Assembly (NCBI RefSeq): GCF_001424545.1
Contig: NZ_LMQL01000012.1
Span: forward strand, 525,403-589,402
Direction of reading: 5' to 3'
Length of the DNA: 64,000 bases
From: Ramlibacter sp. Leaf400
GTDB taxonomy: Bacteria > Pseudomonadota > Gammaproteobacteria > Burkholderiales > Burkholderiaceae_C
Shown here: positions 26,156-37,255 of the stretch, piece by piece
Layout: every line of letters starts with the position of its first letter
Numbering within the stretch: position 1 is the stretch's first letter
Notes under the pieces: model-generated
Databases searched by the model: none
Seen by the model: the letters and a program-made list of their open reading frames with translations, nothing else
Told to the model about the DNA's origin: nothing
Translations under genes and position numbers: made by a program

Positions 26156-28314
26156 ATGTACCAAGGCAAGAGCATCCGGGTGAGGGCGATCGGGGACGGC
26201 TTCGTCGAGCTGTGCTTCGACCGCGCGGGAGAGCCCATCAACAAGTTCGATGCCCGCACCGTCACCGAGCTGAAGGAGGCGGTCGCGGCGATCGCGGCGG
26301 CGCCCGGCGTGCGCGGGGTGCTGGCCACCAGCGCCAAGGACGTGTTCGTGGTCGGCGCCGACATCACCGAGTTCGGCGAGAAGTTCAAGCTGCCGCATGC
26401 CGACCTGGTGGAGGACGTGCGCTCCTCGAACGAGGCCTTCGTGGCGCTGGAAGACCTGGCGCTGCCCACCGTGGTGGCGATCGACGGCTACGCGCTGGGC
26501 GGCGGCATGGAATTCGTGCTGGCCTGCGCGATCCGCGTGATGTCGCGCAAGGCGCAGGTCGGGCTGCCCGAGGTGAAGCTGGGCCTGTTCCCCGGCTTCG
26601 GCGGTACCGTGCGGCTGCCGCGCGTGGCCGGGCCGCAGGCGGCCGTGCAGTGGATCGCCGATGGCAAGCCGCGCGATGCCGAAGACGCGCTGGCCGCGGG
26701 CGCGGTGGACGTGGTGTGCGAGAGCGAGCAGTTGCGAGCCACCGCGCTGGACCTGCTGCGCCAGGCCGCCGACGGCGCCATCGACTGGCGGGCGGCGCAG
26801 CAGCGCAAGCGCAAGCCGCTGGACGGCAACGGCTCGGGCCGCTGCGCCGGCTTCGCCGAATGGCGCAAGTCGGTCGCGGCCGCCAGCGGCGCGCACCAGC
26901 CCGCCGCGCTGGCCGCGCTGGACCTGATGGAGCGCGCCGCCGCCTTCGACCGCGACGCCGCGCTGGCGCTGGAGAGCGAGGCTTTCGCGCGCATCGCCAA
27001 GACGCAGGCCGCGGCCTCGCTGGTGCAGGTCTTCCTGAGCGAGCAGGCCATCCGCAAGGCGGCCAGGCGGCGCATGAACGGGGCCCGGCCGGTGAAGCAG
27101 GCCGTGGTGCTGGGCGCCGGCATCATGGGCGGCGGCATCGCGCTGACCAGCGCTCGCAGCGGGATCCCGGTGCGCATCAGCGACGTCTCGCCCAAGGCGC
27201 TGGAGGGCGCGCTGGGCGAGGCCGGCCGACTGCTCGCGCGCCAGGTGAAGGCGGGCCGCCTGACAGCGCAGAAGTCCGAGGCGGTGCTCAAGGCCATCAC
27301 CCTCCAGACCGGCCAAGAGGGCGTGGGCCAGGCCGACATCGTGGTCGAGGCCATCGTCGAGCGGCTGGAGGTCAAGCACCAGGTGCTGGGCGCGCTGGAA
27401 AGCCGCCTGGGCGAGAGTGCCGTGCTGGCCAGCAACACGTCCAGCCTGCGCATCGACGACGTCGCGCGCGCGCTCGAGCGTCCGGAGCGTTTCGTCGGCA
27501 TGCATTTCTTCAACCCGGTCCCTTCCATGCAACTGGTGGAAGTGGTGCAGGGCAGCGCGACCAGCGAGGAGGCCGTGGCCACCGCGGTCGCGTATGCGAT
27601 CGCCATGAAGAAGACGCCGGTCGTCGTCAAGGACGGCCCGGGCTTCCTGGTCAACCGCGTGCTGATGGCCTACACCGGCGCCGCGCTGCGCCTGATCGCC
27701 GACGGCGCCGACTACCAGGCCATCGACCGCGCGATGGAGGCCTTCGGCTGGCCCATGGGCCCGTCGTACCTGCAGGACGTGATCGGCATCGACACCGGCA
27801 GCCACGTGGCCGACGTGATCGCGGCCGGCTACCCGCATCGCATGCCGCCGCTGGAACACGACGCGCTCAAGCTGATGCTGGCCCAGGGCCGCCTGGGGCA
27901 AAAGAGCGGGGCGGGCTTCTACCGCTACGAGCGTGACGCCAACGGCCGCCTGGTCAGGAAGGTCGCGCCGGAAACGCCCGAGCTGCTGGCGACGCTGCAG
28001 CCGGGCGGGCCGCGCGCCTTCGCCGACGAGGAGATCGTCGACCGGCTGATGCTGCCCTTCATCGTCGAAGCCGCGCATGCTCTGGAAGAGGGCGTGGTGG
28101 CCACGCCCGCCGAACTGGACATGGCGCTGCTGCTGGCCCTGGGCTGCCCGCTCTACATCGGCGGCGCGCTCAAGTACGCCGACTGGCTGGGGCTGGACGA
28201 GGTGGTGCGCCGCTGCGATGCGCTGCGCGTCCACGGCCCCATGTACGAACCCACGCCCCGCATGCGCCAGCTGGCCGCGGGCGGCGGCACCTTCTACGCA
28301 CAAGGAAGCTTCTG

Positions 28315-28315
<1 letters not shown>
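26156..28315 (+). CDS. Bifunctional enoyl-CoA hydratase / 3-hydroxyacyl-CoA dehydrogenase (FadB/FadJ type)
   Basis: This 719-residue two-domain protein starts at 26,156; earlier in-frame starts run through the operators. The N-terminal hydratase keeps both catalytic glutamates: GGGMEF near residue 118 and LPEVKLG near 139. The NAD-binding dehydrogenase begins with VLGAGIMGGGIALT near residue 318, with GMHFFNPVPSMQLVEVV near 450 and DGPGFLVNRV. It hydrates 2-enoyl-CoA and oxidises the 3-hydroxyacyl-CoA. It is the only crotonase domain in the window with both glutamates intact, so it is the likely true hydratase of the pathway. The next gene overlaps by one base. Confidence 0.92.
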
Positions 28316-29097
<782 letters not shown>

Positions 29098-29123
29098 GGA
29101 ACTCCGTCATTCAAAGGGACCTC

Positions 29124-29150
29124 CGTCATTCCCGCGAAGGCGGGAATCCA
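29124..29150. repeat. REP-like palindromic element between convergent operons
   Basis: The core ATTCCCGCGAAGGCGGGAAT forms a hairpin with 8-base arms and a GAAG loop, flanked by CGTC and CCA. This extragenic sequence is very common in Burkholderiales genomes. A partial copy of its left flank (CTCCGTCATTC) lies 19 bases upstream. Set between convergent genes, it may also slow transcription in both directions. Confidence 0.75.
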
Positions 29151-29200
29151 GAGCTCCCGCCTTCACCTGCGCGCGACGCGCGCAAGCCCCGGCGCCCGTC

Positions 29201-32200
29201 TCACGCCACCGCCAGCTCTCCTTCAGCCTCCACCGCCGCAGCCTCCTCGAACGCCCGCCGAAGCCGCTCTTCCTCCCCCTTCGCCTTGCGCACGTTCGCC
29301 TCCTTCACGTGCCCGTACCCGCGGATGGCCAGCGCCGCCGAGGCCAGCTCGACCGCCTGCGCGTGGTTGTGCGGCGCCAGCCCCGCGGCGATCGTCCGCA
29401 GCAGCGCCTCGTACTCGCCGACCAGGCGGCGTTCCATCCGCCTTTCCTCCGTGTAGCCGAACACGTCCAGCACGGTCCCGCGCAGGAAGCGCAGCCTGGC
29501 CATCACCTTGAACACCGGCAGCACCCAGCCGCCGAACTCGCGCTTGACCAGGTGGCCGGTGCGCGGGTCGCGCCGGGCGATCAGCGGCGGCGCCAGGTGG
29601 AATCGCAGGCGCGGCGCGGCGCCCTCGAACTGCGCATCGATGTGGGCGCGGAACGCGGCATCGGCGTGCAGCCGCGCCACCTCGTACTCGTCCTTGTAGG
29701 CCATCAGCTTGTAGAGCGCCTCGGCGGCGGCCTGCGTCAGCTCGGTGGTGCCGGGGACCGCCTTCTCCTCGGCCCGCCGCAACGCGCCGATGGCGGCGCG
29801 GTAGCGCTGCGAATAGGCCGCGTCCTGGTAGGCGGCCAGGCGCTGCCCCCGGTCGGCGATGCGCTCGTCCAGCGTCTGCGGCGCCGGCACCAGCGGCGCC
29901 AGCTGCTGCGCGTCGCACAGGCGTCGCACCGCCTGCGGGTCGTGCGCCCAGAGGCGGCCGAGCCGCAGCGCGTGCAGGTTGAAGGCCACCTGTACGCCAT
30001 TGAGCTCCAGCGCCTGGGTTAGCGCTTCCAGCGAGATCGGCAGCCAGCCCTTCTGCAGCGCGACGCCGACCAGGAAGAAGTTGGCCGCGATCGCGTCGCT
30101 GCACAACGCCAGCGCGATGCCGGTGGCATCGACCCATTCGGCATGTCCACTGCCCACGCGGCCGGCGATGCGGCGGGCCAGCAGGGTGGTGTCGATCTTC
30201 TCGTCGGGGTTGAACTGCACCGAGGCCATGGGCTGCACGCGTTCGTTGCCGACCACCCGCGTACCCTCGGCCAGCGTTCGGTACACGTCGTCGGCCAGCG
30301 CGGCGATCAGGTCGAAGGCCAGCAGCAGGCCGGCCTCGCCGACGCCGACGGTCTGCGTGGGGATCGGCTGCCCGGCGACGGCCAGGCGCACGTGGCTGAG
30401 CACCGCGCCATTCTTCTGCGCCATCCCCGTCATGTCATAGACCGAGGCGTTCAGGCCCTGCAGGTGCGCGGCCATGGCCAGCACTGCCGACACCGTGATC
30501 ACGCCGGTGCCGCCGATGCCCGAAAGCATGATGCCCAGGCCCATGCCGGGCAGGGCGTGCAGGTGCGGCGCGGGCAGGCCGTCGAACAGCGCCGGCGGCA
30601 CCGCGGCGCGGCCGCGCTTCTTCATCTCCACGCCTTCCACCGTGACGAAAGACGGGCAGAAGCCCTTGGCGCAGGAATAGTCCTTGTTGCAGCTGGACTG
30701 GTTGATGCGGCGCTTGCGGCCCAGCACAGTCTCCACCGGCTCGATGGACACGCAGCCGGACTGCACGGCGCAGTCGCCGCAGCCTTCGCACACGGCTTCG
30801 TTGATCACCATGCGGCGCGGCGAGTCGGGCAGCTCCTGGCGCTTGCGCCGGCGGCGCTTCTCGGCGGCGCAGGTCTGCTCGTAGACGATGACGGTGCAGC
30901 CCGGCACGTCGCGCATCTCGCGCTGCACCGCGTCGAGCTGCGCCCGCGGGTACAGCCGCACGCCTTCGGGCAGCGCGCGCAGCACGTAGCGGGACGGGTC
31001 CTCGCTCACCAGGGCCACTCGCTGCGCACCCTCGGCCAGCACCTGGCGCACGACCATCAGCGGGCTGATGGGCCCGTCCACGGGCTGCCCGCCCGTCATC
31101 GCCACCGCGTCGTTGTAGAGGATCTTGAAGGTGATGTTCGCCTTCGACGCCACCGCCTGCCGCAATGCGAGCAGGCCCGAGTGGTAGTAGGTGCCGTCGC
31201 CCATGTTCTGGAAGACGTGGGGGCGCCTGGTGAAGTGGTGCAGCCCCGCCCAGCCCGCCCCTTCGCCCCCCATGTGCGGGCCCAGCAGCGTGGTGCCGGG
31301 CTTGGCCCACATCGCCATGCCGTGGCAGCCGATGCCGCCCAGCGCGATGCTGCCTTCGGGCACCACCGTGGAGGTGTTGTGCGGGCAGCCGGAGCAGAAG
31401 AAAGGTAGGCGCTTCGGGCTGGCGTCCAACAGTGGCTGCAGCGAACGCTGCAGCGCCTTCACCGTGGCCAGCCGCTGCTGGGCCTGGGCGTCGAGCCGCC
31501 CAGTGCGCCGCAGGCGCTCGGCGATCACCTGCGCCAGCTGCAGCGGCTGCAGCTGCACGTCGGAGGGCAGCTGCTCGAGGCCTTGCTCGTCTCGCTTGCC
31601 GGTGATGCGCGGCCGCTGCGCGTCGTTGTAGAACAGGGCGGCGGCCTGCGGCTCCATGAAGGCGGCCTTCTCCTCCACGAAGAAGAGCTCGTCGCAGCCG
31701 GCCGCGAACTCGCGCAGCCCCTTGGGCTCCAGCGGCCAGATCATGCCGACCTTGTAGACGTCCAGGCCCAGCGCCTGCGCCCGCGCGGCGTCGATGCCCA
31801 GGTAGCGCAGCGCCTGCATCACGTCGCCGTAGCTCTTGCCGGCGGTCACGATGCCCAGCCGCCGCTGCGCGGTGCCGAACTCCGCCCGGTCGATGCGATT
31901 GGCGCGGGCGAAGCGCTGCGCCAGCGGCAGCCGCCAGCGCTTGTGGATGATCTCGTCGCGCGCCGGCGCGAACACGCCGCGGTAGTGGATGCCTTCCGGC
32001 GGCAGCTCGCCCTTGTCCGGCGTGGCGATGGCGAAGTCCTCCTCCGGCGGCACGGTGGCGGTCTGCTCGATGCTCTCGTTCACCGTCTTGTAGCCCACCC
32101 AGCAGCCCGAGTAGCGCGACAGGGCCCAGCCCAGCAGGCCGAAGCGCACCGCCTCGCCCACGTGCGCGGGGTAGAGCACCGGCATCAGGTGGGCCGCCAT

Positions 32201-32686
32201 GGCCTGCTCGCTCTGGTGGGCGACCGTGGACGACTTGCCCGGGTGGTCGTCGCCCATCAGCACCAGGACGCCGCCCTTCGGATGCGTGCCGGACATGTTG
32301 CCGTGCTTGAAGACGTCGCCCGAGCGGTCCACGCCGGGGCCCTTGCCGTACCAGAGGCCGAAGACGCCGTCCACGGTGGCGTCCTTCATCACGGCGAGCT
32401 GCTGCGTGCCCCACACGGCGGTGGCGGCCAGGTCCTCGTTGACGCCGGGCTGGAACACCACCTGGTGGCCATCGAGCCAAGCGGCCGCGTCCCACATCGC
32501 CTGGTCCACGTAGCCCAGCGGCGAGCCGCGGTAGCCGCTGACGAAGCCGGCGGTGGACAGGCCGGCGGCGGCATCGCGCCGGCGCTGCGTGAGCAGCAGC
32601 CGCACCAGGGCCTGCGGGCCGCTGACCAGGGCGGGCCGGGACGTGTCGGCGTACTTGTCGTCGAGTGAGACGGTGCGCAGCTGCAT
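29201..32686 (-). CDS. Single-chain indolepyruvate:ferredoxin oxidoreductase-family protein, copy 2
   Basis: This 1,161-residue paralogue of the enzyme at 5,730-9,263 has the same layout: thiamine-diphosphate motifs (GGIGCHGMAMW, MGGEGAGW, GDGTYYHSG), the Fe-S segment CEGCGDCAVQSGC near residue 634, the gamma-type GGTGVITVSAVLA and a DUF6537-like end. The two copies differ through much of the non-motif sequence, so they probably serve different 2-oxo acids rather than being a recent duplication. It is a single-gene unit behind regulon site g and converges on the FadB-HSD10 operon across the REP element. Confidence 0.9.
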   Translation of the reverse strand: MQLRTVSLDDKYADTSRPALVSGPQALVRLLLTQRRRDAAAGLSTAGFVSGYRGSPLGYVDQAMWDAAAWLDGHQVVFQPGVNEDLAATAVWGTQQLAVMKDATVDGVFGLWYGKGPGVDRSGDVFKHGNMSGTHPKGGVLVLMGDDHPGKSSTVAHQSEQAMAAHLMPVLYPAHVGEAVRFGLLGWALSRYSGCWVGYKTVNESIEQTATVPPEEDFAIATPDKGELPPEGIHYRGVFAPARDEIIHKRWRLPLAQRFARANRIDRAEFGTAQRRLGIVTAGKSYGDVMQALRYLGIDAARAQALGLDVYKVGMIWPLEPKGLREFAAGCDELFFVEEKAAFMEPQAAALFYNDAQRPRITGKRDEQGLEQLPSDVQLQPLQLAQVIAERLRRTGRLDAQAQQRLATVKALQRSLQPLLDASPKRLPFFCSGCPHNTSTVVPEGSIALGGIGCHGMAMWAKPGTTLLGPHMGGEGAGWAGLHHFTRRPHVFQNMGDGTYYHSGLLALRQAVASKANITFKILYNDAVAMTGGQPVDGPISPLMVVRQVLAEGAQRVALVSEDPSRYVLRALPEGVRLYPRAQLDAVQREMRDVPGCTVIVYEQTCAAEKRRRRKRQELPDSPRRMVINEAVCEGCGDCAVQSGCVSIEPVETVLGRKRRINQSSCNKDYSCAKGFCPSFVTVEGVEMKKRGRAAVPPALFDGLPAPHLHALPGMGLGIMLSGIGGTGVITVSAVLAMAAHLQGLNASVYDMTGMAQKNGAVLSHVRLAVAGQPIPTQTVGVGEAGLLLAFDLIAALADDVYRTLAEGTRVVGNERVQPMASVQFNPDEKIDTTLLARRIAGRVGSGHAEWVDATGIALALCSDAIAANFFLVGVALQKGWLPISLEALTQALELNGVQVAFNLHALRLGRLWAHDPQAVRRLCDAQQLAPLVPAPQTLDERIADRGQRLAAYQDAAYSQRYRAAIGALRRAEEKAVPGTTELTQAAAEALYKLMAYKDEYEVARLHADAAFRAHIDAQFEGAAPRLRFHLAPPLIARRDPRTGHLVKREFGGWVLPVFKVMARLRFLRGTVLDVFGYTEERRMERRLVGEYEALLRTIAAGLAPHNHAQAVELASAALAIRGYGHVKEANVRKAKGEEERLRRAFEEAAAVEAEGELAVA

Positions 32687-32713
32687 GGGTCACCACGTGA
32701 GGGAAGGTCGCCC

Positions 32714-32757
32714 AGTCTGTCAGCGGGGGCGGGGTGGGGGATCGTCCGAACCGACGA
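32714..32757 (-). promoter_or_regulatory. Regulon site g and -10 for the second ferredoxin oxidoreductase
   Basis: The operator TCGTCCGAACCGACGA (32,742-32,757) is read on the minus strand with one base, 21 bases and CAGACT (32,714-32,719). The start codon is 27 bases beyond. Site h on the other strand is centred 24 bases away, so two dimers could sit side by side. Confidence 0.72.
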
Positions 32758-32765
32758 GAACGGAA

Positions 32766-32809
32766 TCGTCGCAACGGACGAACCGGGGCCGCCGCCGGGC
32801 TTGCAGAAT
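32766..32809 (+). promoter_or_regulatory. Regulon site h and -10 for the PaaG-like operon
   Basis: The operator TCGTCGCAACGGACGA (32,766-32,781) is followed by one base, 21 bases and CAGAAT (32,804-32,809). The ATG of the PaaG-like gene is 18 bases beyond the -10, after AGGAG. Confidence 0.7.
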
Positions 32810-32827
32810 GCCCGCAGGAGAACGCCC

Positions 32828-33637
32828 ATGACCGAGACGCCCCTCGTGCGCTGCGCCATCGCGGACGGCATCGCCACCGTCACGCTGCAGCACCCGGACA
32901 AGCCCAACCCCATCACCATGCCGTTGCAGCGCGAGCTGCTGGACACGCTGCGGCGGCTGCACGGCGACACCTCCGTGCGCGCGCTGGTGCTGACGGCCGC
33001 GGGCCGCGCCTTCTGCGTGGGCGCGGACCTGGAGGAGATGCAGCAGGCCGCGGCCGCGAACCCCTCGCTGGGCGCGTGGACGGCGGACTTCATGGCCGAA
33101 CTCACCAACCCCATCGTGCTGGCGCTGCGTGCGCTGCCGGTGCCGGTGGTCTGCGCCGTCAACGGTCCGGCGGCCGGGGCGGGCGCGGGGCTGGCCCTCG
33201 CGGCCGACGTGCTGCTGATGGCCCAGTCGTCCTACCTGTACCTGCCCTTCATCCCCAGGCTGGGCATCGTGCCCGACATGGGCAGCACTTGGTTCCTGCC
33301 GCGCCGCCTGGGCCGCCAGCGCGCGATGGGGCTGACGCTGCTGGGCGACCGGCTGCCGGCGCAGCAGGCGGTGGACTGGGGCGTGGCCTGGGCCTGCGTG
33401 GCCGATGCCTCCCTGGCCGACGAAGCTCTGGGGCTGGCGCGTCGCCTGGCAAAGCTGCCTGCCGGCGCGGCGCTGGAGGCGCGCGCCGCCTACGAAGCCG
33501 CGGAAGGCAACGACCTGGCGCAGCAACTCGACTACGAACGTTCGCGCCAGCGCGAGCTGATCGACCGTCCGGCCTTTCGCGAAGGCGTGCAGGCCTTCCT
33601 GCAGAAGCGGGACCCGGTCTTCCCGCCGCGGGATTGA
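32828..33637 (+). CDS. Crotonase-family protein resembling PaaG isomerase
   Basis: This 269-residue protein starts at the ATG eight bases after AGGAG. It lacks both hydratase glutamates (GPAAGAGAGLALA and PFIPRLG), but LGIVPDMGSTWFLPRRLG carries the Asp used by PaaG (1,2-epoxyphenylacetyl-CoA isomerase) and by some delta3,delta2-enoyl-CoA isomerases. Double-bond isomerisation is the more likely role here because no paa genes are present. It is the first gene of a three-gene operon with a hydratase-like protein and an exporter. Confidence 0.87.
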   Translation: MTETPLVRCAIADGIATVTLQHPDKPNPITMPLQRELLDTLRRLHGDTSVRALVLTAAGRAFCVGADLEEMQQAAAANPSLGAWTADFMAELTNPIVLALRALPVPVVCAVNGPAAGAGAGLALAADVLLMAQSSYLYLPFIPRLGIVPDMGSTWFLPRRLGRQRAMGLTLLGDRLPAQQAVDWGVAWACVADASLADEALGLARRLAKLPAGAALEARAAYEAAEGNDLAQQLDYERSRQRELIDRPAFREGVQAFLQKRDPVFPPRD

Positions 33638-34422
33638 CGCGCTTGGCCAGCGATTGGATCGGCAGCCTGCTGCAGGCCCGCCGCAGCGGCGCGCCGTTCG
33701 GCGTGCATCCTTCCGAGCTGCAGTGCGGCCTGCCCGAGGCCTACGCGCTGCAGCACACCCACCTGCAGCGCGTGCTGCAACAGGACGGCGATGCGGTCCA
33801 CGGCGCCAAGCTGAGCGTCACCAGCGCGCCCGCGCTGGAGCGGCTGGGGCTCAAGGCGCCGCTGCTGGGCCCCATCCTTCGCGGGCGCAGCCATGCCAGC
33901 GGCGTCGTGCTGCCGCGCAGCCGCTTCTTTGCCTGCATCCTGGAAGCGGAGATCGGCTTCGTGCTGGGCGCCGACCTGGACGCGCGCGACGGCGCGCCCC
34001 CCCGCGAGGCGGTGGCCGACGCGATCGCCGCCGCATTCCCCTGCATCGAGATCGCCGACAGTCGCTACGCACAGTGGGCCGAGGCGCCGGCCTGCGCCAT
34101 CGTGGCCGACCTGGCCTATGCCGGCGACTGGGTGCGCGGCACCGACTGCGCCGGTTGGCGCGCGCTGGACCTGCGCACGCTGCCGGTCACGCTCTCGCGC
34201 GACGGCGAGGTGATCCGTGAGGGCAGCGGCGACGCCGTGCTGGGCGACCCGCTGCACGCGCTGGCCTTGGCGGCGACCGAAGCTGCCACGCGCGGCGAGG
34301 TGCTGCGCGCGGGCACGCTGCTGAGCACCGGCGCCTGCACCGCGCCCTGGCCGGCGCCGGGCGCCGGAAGCTTCGTCGCGGAGTTCGGGCCCCTGGGGTC
34401 GGTGACGCTCACCCTCACGTGA
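33634..34422 (+). CDS. 2-keto-4-pentenoate hydratase / fumarylacetoacetase-fold protein
   Basis: The protein has 262 residues from a TTG at 33,634 that overlaps the previous stop; an in-frame TTG at 33,643 is an alternative, and neither has a clear ribosome-binding site. The motifs ACILEAEIGFVLGADL and CIEIADSRY match MhpD-type hydratases, which bind a divalent metal and add water to 2-hydroxydienoates. In this pathway it could act on an unsaturated 2-oxo acid or split or decarboxylate one. The gene for the EamA-type protein overlaps its 3' end by four bases. Confidence 0.8.
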   Translation: MTRLASDWIGSLLQARRSGAPFGVHPSELQCGLPEAYALQHTHLQRVLQQDGDAVHGAKLSVTSAPALERLGLKAPLLGPILRGRSHASGVVLPRSRFFACILEAEIGFVLGADLDARDGAPPREAVADAIAAAFPCIEIADSRYAQWAEAPACAIVADLAYAGDWVRGTDCAGWRALDLRTLPVTLSRDGEVIREGSGDAVLGDPLHALALAATEAATRGEVLRAGTLLSTGACTAPWPAPGAGSFVAEFGPLGSVTLTLT

Positions 34423-35311
34423 AGCCCGCGGCCCCGCCCACCGGCGTGCAGGGCATGCTGCTGCTCACGACGCTGGTGTGGGGGCTCAACCTGCCGGTGC
34501 TCAAGTGGCTGACCGGCCACTTCGATTCCGTGCTGCTGTCGGGGCTGCGCATGCTGGCGGCCGTGGTGTCGCTGGCCTGCCTGCTGCCCGGGCGCGCCCT
34601 GGTGGCCCGCCTGCAGCCCGCGCAATGGCGCCAGTTGCTGCTGTGCGCGCTGCTGATGGTGTACCTCAACCAGTGGCTGTTCGCCGAGGGCATGCGCCGC
34701 AGCAGCGCCACCAATGGCGCGCTGATCACCGCGCTGCACCCGCTGCTGGCGGCGCTGCTCGCCCTGGTGCTGCTGCGCGAGCGGCTCGGCGGACGACGGT
34801 TCCTGGGCGTGCTGATCGGGCTGGCCGGCGTGGCGCTGGCGATCCTGAACCGCCCGTCCGCGCAACTGGCCGGCAGCGGCATCGGCGACCTGATGGTGCT
34901 GGGTGGCGTGCTGCTGTTCGCCATCGGCGCGGTGGTGGCGCAGCGCCTGCTGGTGCAGGTCGATGCCGTGGTGGTCAGCCTCATCATCCACGCGGTGGGC
35001 GCGGCCTGCCTGCTGGTGCACACCGCCATCGCGGCGCTGTGGAACGGCGAGGCACCGCGGGCCGTGGAGGCGGGCTGGCTGTGGGCGGCCGTGCTGCTGT
35101 CCGGCGCGCTGTCCACCGGCATGGGCAACCTGATGTGGAACCGCGCCATCGCCGCCATCGGCATGGCGCGCGCCTCCATGTGGCTCTACTGGGTGCCGAT
35201 CTTCGGCATCGCGTCGGCGGTGGTCTTCCTCGGCGAGCCGCTCACCGGCTGGCACCTGCTGGCGCTGGCCATGGTGCTGGCCGGCACGCGGCTGGGCACC
35301 GGGCGCGGCGG

Positions 35312-35315
<4 letters not shown>
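34419..35315 (+). CDS. DMT/EamA-family membrane transporter
   Basis: This 298-residue protein has about ten membrane helices arranged as two EamA repeats; the start is the GTG overlapping the previous stop. Motifs include LVWGLNLPVLKW in helix 1 and the second-repeat end MWLYWVPIFGIASAVVFLGE. Such proteins export metabolites. Co-expression with catabolic enzymes suggests overflow export of an intermediate, or a small-molecule uptake role. Its stop and that of the opposing SDR share the palindrome CTAG at 35,312-35,315. Confidence 0.88.
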
Positions 35316-36106
<791 letters not shown>

Positions 36107-36138
36107 GGCGACCTCCGGGGGGTTCAGGGATGCGGGCG

Positions 36139-36210
36139 AGGGTAGTGGTACCCCCGCGGCCCGCAATCGTCCGTTGCGACGAATACGCACGCCCGCGCCA
36201 CTGCCACCAT
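36139..36210. promoter_or_regulatory. Regulon site i, apparently bidirectional
   Basis: The operator is TCGTCCGTTGCGACGA (36,167-36,182). On the minus strand 21 bases lead to TACCCT (36,139-36,144), 32 bases before the SDR start. On the plus strand 21 bases lead to CACCAT (36,205-36,210), which would place the start point only a few bases before the kinase ATG at 36,220. The minus promoter is therefore better supported. Confidence 0.6.
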
Positions 36211-36219
36211 GGGAGCACC

Positions 36220-37239
36220 ATGGAAACGCGACAACTCGATGCCTTCCTGCGCCGGGAGATCCCCGGCCTGGCCGGGCAGCTGCGGCTGCAGAAGATCGGC
36301 GGCGGCCAGTCGAACCCCACCTTCTTCGTCTCATTCGACAACCGCGAGCTGGTGCTGCGCAAGAAGCCCTCGGGCGACGTGCTGCCCTCGGCCCATGCGG
36401 TGGACCGCGAGTACCGGGTGATGAAGGCCCTGGCCGCGACCGACCTGCCGGTGCCCCCGGTCCTGCTGTACCACGCGGAGCCGGACGTGATCGGCACGCC
36501 CTTCTACGTGATGGAGCGGGTGCCGGGCCGCGTCTTCAACGACAACGCGGCGCCCGGCGTCACGCCTGCCGAGCGGCGCGCGATCTACTTCGCCATGGCG
36601 GACACGCTAGCCACGCTCCACGCGGTCGACTGGCGCGCGGCCGGACTGGCGGACTTCGGCAAGCCGGGCGGCTACTTCCAGCGGCAGCTGCGGCGCTGGC
36701 AGCAGCAGTGGGAGTTGTCGCGCATCGAGCCGATCCCGGCCATCGACGAGTTGCTGGCCTGGCTGGGTGCGCACCTGCCGGAGGACGACGAGACGGCCAT
36801 CGCGCACGGCGACTTCAAGCTGAACAACCTCCTGTTCCATCCCACCGAGCCGCGCGTGGTGGCCGTGCTGGACTGGGAACTGTCGACGCTGGGCCATCCG
36901 CTGGCCGACGTCGCGTTCAACACGGTGGCCTGGCGCACGCTGCCCTCCGAATACGGCGGCATCCGCGGGCTGGACCTGCAGGCGTTGGGCATCCCGGGCG
37001 AGCACGAGTACCTGGCGCACTACTACCGGCGCTCGGGTCGCACCGACCCCGCCCGGCAGGCCACGCCTTTCCACTGGGCCTTCGCGCTGATGCGCTGGTC
37101 CGTGATCTTCGCCGGCATCGCGGCGCGTGCCGCGCGTGGCACCGCCGCGTCCGACAACGCCGCCGAAGTCGGCGTGCTGGCCGTGGCCCTGGCCGGCCGC
37201 GGGCTCGAGGCCATCGAAACCTGCGTGCCGCAGCTCTGA
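36220..37239 (+). CDS. Aminoglycoside phosphotransferase-fold kinase of the LvaA/ACAD10-11 type
   Basis: This 339-residue protein starts at the ATG after [19 protein letters not shown] and LVLRKKPSG form the nucleotide loop and lysine, [14 protein letters not shown] near residue 195 is the catalytic loop and [11 protein letters not shown] near 217 carries the metal Asp. The stretch [17 protein letters not shown] is the hallmark of the kinase half of ACAD10/ACAD11 and of LvaA. Those enzymes phosphorylate 4-hydroxyacyl-CoA so that a partner acyl-CoA dehydrogenase-like protein can eliminate phosphate. The partner candidate is encoded 16 bases downstream. Drug resistance is unlikely. Confidence 0.87.
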   Translation: METRQLDAFLRREIPGLAGQLRLQKIGGGQSNPTFFVSFDNRELVLRKKPSGDVLPSAHAVDREYRVMKALAATDLPVPPVLLYHAEPDVIGTPFYVMERVPGRVFNDNAAPGVTPAERRAIYFAMADTLATLHAVDWRAAGLADFGKPGGYFQRQLRRWQQQWELSRIEPIPAIDELLAWLGAHLPEDDETAIAHGDFKLNNLLFHPTEPRVVAVLDWELSTLGHPLADVAFNTVAWRTLPSEYGGIRGLDLQALGIPGEHEYLAHYYRRSGRTDPARQATPFHWAFALMRWSVIFAGIAARAARGTAASDNAAEVGVLAVALAGRGLEAIETCVPQL

Positions 37240-37255
37240 AAAGAAGGACCTTCCC

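Noticed and set aside
29101..29160. CRISPR-like repetition (CTCCGTCATTC occurs twice, 19 bases apart)
   Set aside because: There are only two partial copies, no spacers of regular size and no cas genes; it is explained as REP-type sequence.
36220..37239. Aminoglycoside resistance gene
   Set aside because: The fold is shared, but the [13 protein letters not shown] segment and the adjacent acyl-CoA dehydrogenase identify the LvaA/ACAD10-11 branch.
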